Origin: Periplaneta americana
Taxonomy: Eukaryota > Arthropoda > Insecta > Blattodea > Blattidae
DNA length: 64,000 bases
Assembly: GCF_040183065.1 (NCBI RefSeq)
Contig: NC_091124.1
Location: forward strand, 91,287,001-91,351,000
Direction: 5' to 3'
Of this stretch, positions 61,571-64,000 are shown in pieces (positions within the stretch are counted from its first letter, which is position 1; the number at the start of each line of letters is the position of its first letter). The notes under the pieces were generated by a model. That model ran no database searches, had not been told where the DNA came from, and saw nothing but the letters and a program-made list of their open reading frames with translations. Position numbers and translations under genes: made by a program.

Positions 61571-62744
61571 TCAATACTGACAGATACTACAAATTATAGT
61601 GAATTTGTAACTGGTATGTTGGCAGCTGAGACAAATATCGGTAATATTTGTCGGTACTGGAGTTCCGTGAAATTAAAATTGTACTAGATTTCTGAGCCGG
61701 TTACTGGAAGCTAGTGAAATTTGAACATACTAATAATTAATTAATATCAGTATTGATATTGATACATAATAGTTATTTTATGTGTTGCGTTGTGGTTAGA
61801 ATTCAAGACTGTAGTCAGGTAAGTTTTCGGAGTTAGTACTAATAATTTCATGTGGTCAAACAAAATACATTTTTAGGTTAAGTCTCATGAGTCAATTGTT
61901 TAGTCAAACCAATGAATTTCGTATTGCCAGACAAAATACTTGACATATTGATCCCTTTCCCGTATAGTTTGCCTACGAAAATATGTTACAAATTATTGAA
62001 TTATTTAGAATAACCTTCCAACATAAAGTATGGTAAGTAAATAAGTCATTTAATACGTAGGATCGTGTGATATTTGGTAACAGTGGCAACACTGACAAGA
62101 CGGCAATATTTGCTGTTTAGGAACTATTCTTATGTGACCCTCACCAGGGCCGCGGAGAAGGGGGGGGGGCAGAGGGGGCGAGTGCATATGGGCCCGTGAG
62201 CAATAAGGGCCCGTCAGATTAAGTGAGTCTGATTACTTTCTATTAACATGAATAATTATTCGTAGATACATATGGGTACTATAAAATTTTGTAAGAATAT
62301 TTGCTACATATTAACTCAACAATAGTAGAATTAATAGAAATTACCACTTCATATGTAAATATATGACTTTTACATAATACTGTAGAATATCCGTTTCCCG
62401 CATTAACGTTCACTGACATGTCACTTGAGGGCCCCGGTATTTGCCTGCACTATGTTCCCATCGCTTGTACTGAACACGTTCAAATATTTATTGGCTTGTC
62501 CTTTGTAACTACCAACCCCCCGATGGCTCACCACAGTATGCTAGCGGACTCTCCCAAACCGAAGTCGCAGGATCACGTTTCCTTTTCGTCTTTTCGTTGT
62601 CGTTTGTCTAGTAAATTCTGTTCATTAGTGTTACTGGTTATACTGTCTTCGCGCTACGAGTTGGCGCGGGGAGTAGATAGGCGGGACGGGGGAACTTTAA
62701 GCTACACTCTGACCTGAAAACTTCGTCCACTTACTTGGCTACAC

Positions 62745-63854
62745 GGGAACGGAGTCAGACATAAAAGATTCCGCATCTTCGGTGCTGTCGCTATGACTAT
62801 CATTATCACATTATTCAAAATTTCTGGAGTATGATCTGTCCATGATAATCGTCTGTTTATGTTCCAGCCGTGTATATTAATTCGAATCTCTCAACAAAGC
62901 CATTAGCCCCACCGCCCCCATCCTGATGAACAACAATGAGTGTTCTGGACACATTTACGGTAGTCAAAACTCCCGTAACATTTTTATCGTGCCAGAACTT
63001 GGGAAACGTTAAATTGGTAGGCCTATCTATCCGCATTTCGTCCAGATGCAAAATCGGTTTTTCTACTTTCCTAAGCTTTCTTATTTGCTGTAGATATCTT
63101 CACGTATTCTAATTTACAGTGTTTTCCTCGATTTTTTTGCTGCACACTTCTTCCACCTGAAATCCCTTTTCTTCAGTATTCGTCTTAATGTTGTCTTTAA
63201 TTTCAAATCAATTTTCTCTTATAAAAGGGTAGACGTTTGTTGCAGCTTGGTACTATTTTTTTACTTGTTATTTAACGATACTGTAATAACTACTAGCTTC
63301 TTCAGTGTCGATTTAATTGATGATGGCGAGATGGTATTTGGCGAAATGAAACCAAGGATTCGCCATAGATTACCTGACATTCGCCTTCCGCTTGGGAAAA
63401 CCTCGGAAAAAAACCCAACCAGGTAGTCAGCGCAAACGGGAATCGAACTCACTCCCGAGCACAACTGCAGATCAGCAGGCAAACGCGCTACCTCCTGAGC
63501 TACGCCGGTGGCCCTCTTTCTTTTTCAAATAAGAATTTTCAATTATATCTTTTTTGTCAATCTCCCGTTGAAGTCATCTACATTTGCGTTTCGGTAGTCT
63601 GGATGTTTACATTTTTTTTCTCCCTCAGGTGTTGACAACGCACTTTCTTCTGTGCAGTCTTTCATTTCATTCCTTATACGCTGTATTGTTCTTGTGGATA
63701 GATTAGAGTTCTTTTCTACCTTTGCTGTAGGTTTCGTAAGAGGAATGCAAAGGCACTGTTGTTCTTTTTCTTCATCACAGAATTATTTTGCACTTCTAAT
63801 AATATTCCTTTCTTCGCTATAGATTGTCAATCCTTGTTTCCTCTTTGTCGACAT
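62745..63854 (-). pseudogene. IS630/Tc1-mariner-type transposase pseudogene, split by SINE
   Basis: Reading leftwards from 63854: MSTKRKQGLTIYSEERNIIR, then LSTRTIQRIRNE and ALSTPEGEKKCKHPDYRNAN form the N-terminal region. A SINE (63265-63514) interrupts. Then ILHLDEMRIDRPTNLTF, FWHDKNVTGVLTTVNVSRTL and IVVHQDGGGGANGF match the first catalytic block of DDE transposases (xLDExW...KxW...RLIVVHxGxxxGF). The Trp is changed and the next catalytic block is missing. An acidic tail DNDSHSDSTEDAESFMSDSV ends near 62745. Confidence 0.75.
63265..63514 (-). mobile_element. SINE family B inside transposase pseudogene (minus)
   Basis: Head GGCGTAGCTCAGGAGGTAGC and B box GAGTTCGATTCCCG on the minus strand; body GAGGTTTTCCCAAGCGG and the TTAAATAACAAG tail as in the other family B copies. 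Flanks are parts of the same transposase pseudogene. Confidence 0.88.
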
Positions 63855-64000
63855 ATTTACAATAAACAAAAAACTGCTATGAACCTAAATAACAGTATAC
63901 AATAACACAAATTCTTTCAACTATATTATTATCAACACTATTAGCACGAAAAGCAAAGGATAACTAAAGCAATACAAGATTTGTGGTATACTGAAAACAA

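Larger units (their letters stand above)
57983..64000 (+). other. Start of intron 6, open at window edge
   Basis: Donor GTCTGTTGC. No further serpin-like exon (reactive-centre loop or C-terminal FxADHPF-type block) was seen to the end of the window. 59560-59960, 60450-61190 and 61580-62740 hold nothing recognised apart from short runs. Confidence 0.55.

Noticed and set aside
61502-61687. A missing serpin 3' exon in intron 6
   Set aside because: The frame is a dispersed repeat shared with 30880-31010 and has no reactive-centre loop or C-terminal serpin motif.

Overview
The window is insect nuclear DNA, most likely from a large-genome polyneopteran such as a cockroach (an inference from overall character, not from a database match). 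It is AT-rich, carries many tri- and tetranucleotide microsatellites, and is dominated by tRNA-derived SINEs, LINE fragments and decayed cut-and-paste transposons. There is no bacterial gene organisation, operon, CRISPR array or intact RNA gene.

One host gene is supported: a plus-strand serpin spread over at least 39 kb and running off the right end. The proposed exons are a 10-nt coding start at 18512-18521, then 37947-38095, 43881-44060, 46391-48113, 52530-52750 and 57797-57982. All junctions have GT/AG sites and the reading phases fit exactly, giving 823 codons in the window. The last exon or exons, with the reactive-centre loop, lie beyond 64000. The product has a signal peptide and recognisable serpin N-terminal, central and strand-5A/6A segments. 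It is interrupted by about 530 residues of Thr/Ser-rich, mucin-like sequence encoded within one 1.7-kb exon. That insert holds a 14-Thr run, three 14-residue repeats, twelve 11-residue repeats and a furin-type RTRR motif where the serpin fold resumes. This is the most interesting object in the window.

Region by region: 1-17.6 kb is intergenic, with SINEs, short inverted-repeat elements, a Helitron-like end, decayed tandem repeats, two LINE fragments, a mariner-type transposase pseudogene and a 2.4-kb minisatellite of 22-bp units. The stretch 17.6-18.5 kb is the likely promoter and 5' leader. Intron 1 (18.5-37.9 kb) is filled with microsatellites, SINEs and LINE pieces. Intron 2 holds a 2.9-kb Harbinger-type element with TAA target duplications. 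Intron 3 holds two SINEs. Intron 4 holds a mariner-like element interrupted by a hAT-type element with a perfect 8-bp duplication, plus a 586-bp SINE. Intron 5 holds two abutting mariner-like elements, a SINE and a 151-bp MITE whose twin lies at 5.3 kb. The truncated intron 6 (58.0-64.0 kb) holds three SINEs of one family, a TIR element with long arms and a transposase pseudogene split by a SINE.

Exon calls rest on reading frames, splice signals and recognition of the serpin fold by eye. No transcript or database evidence was available.
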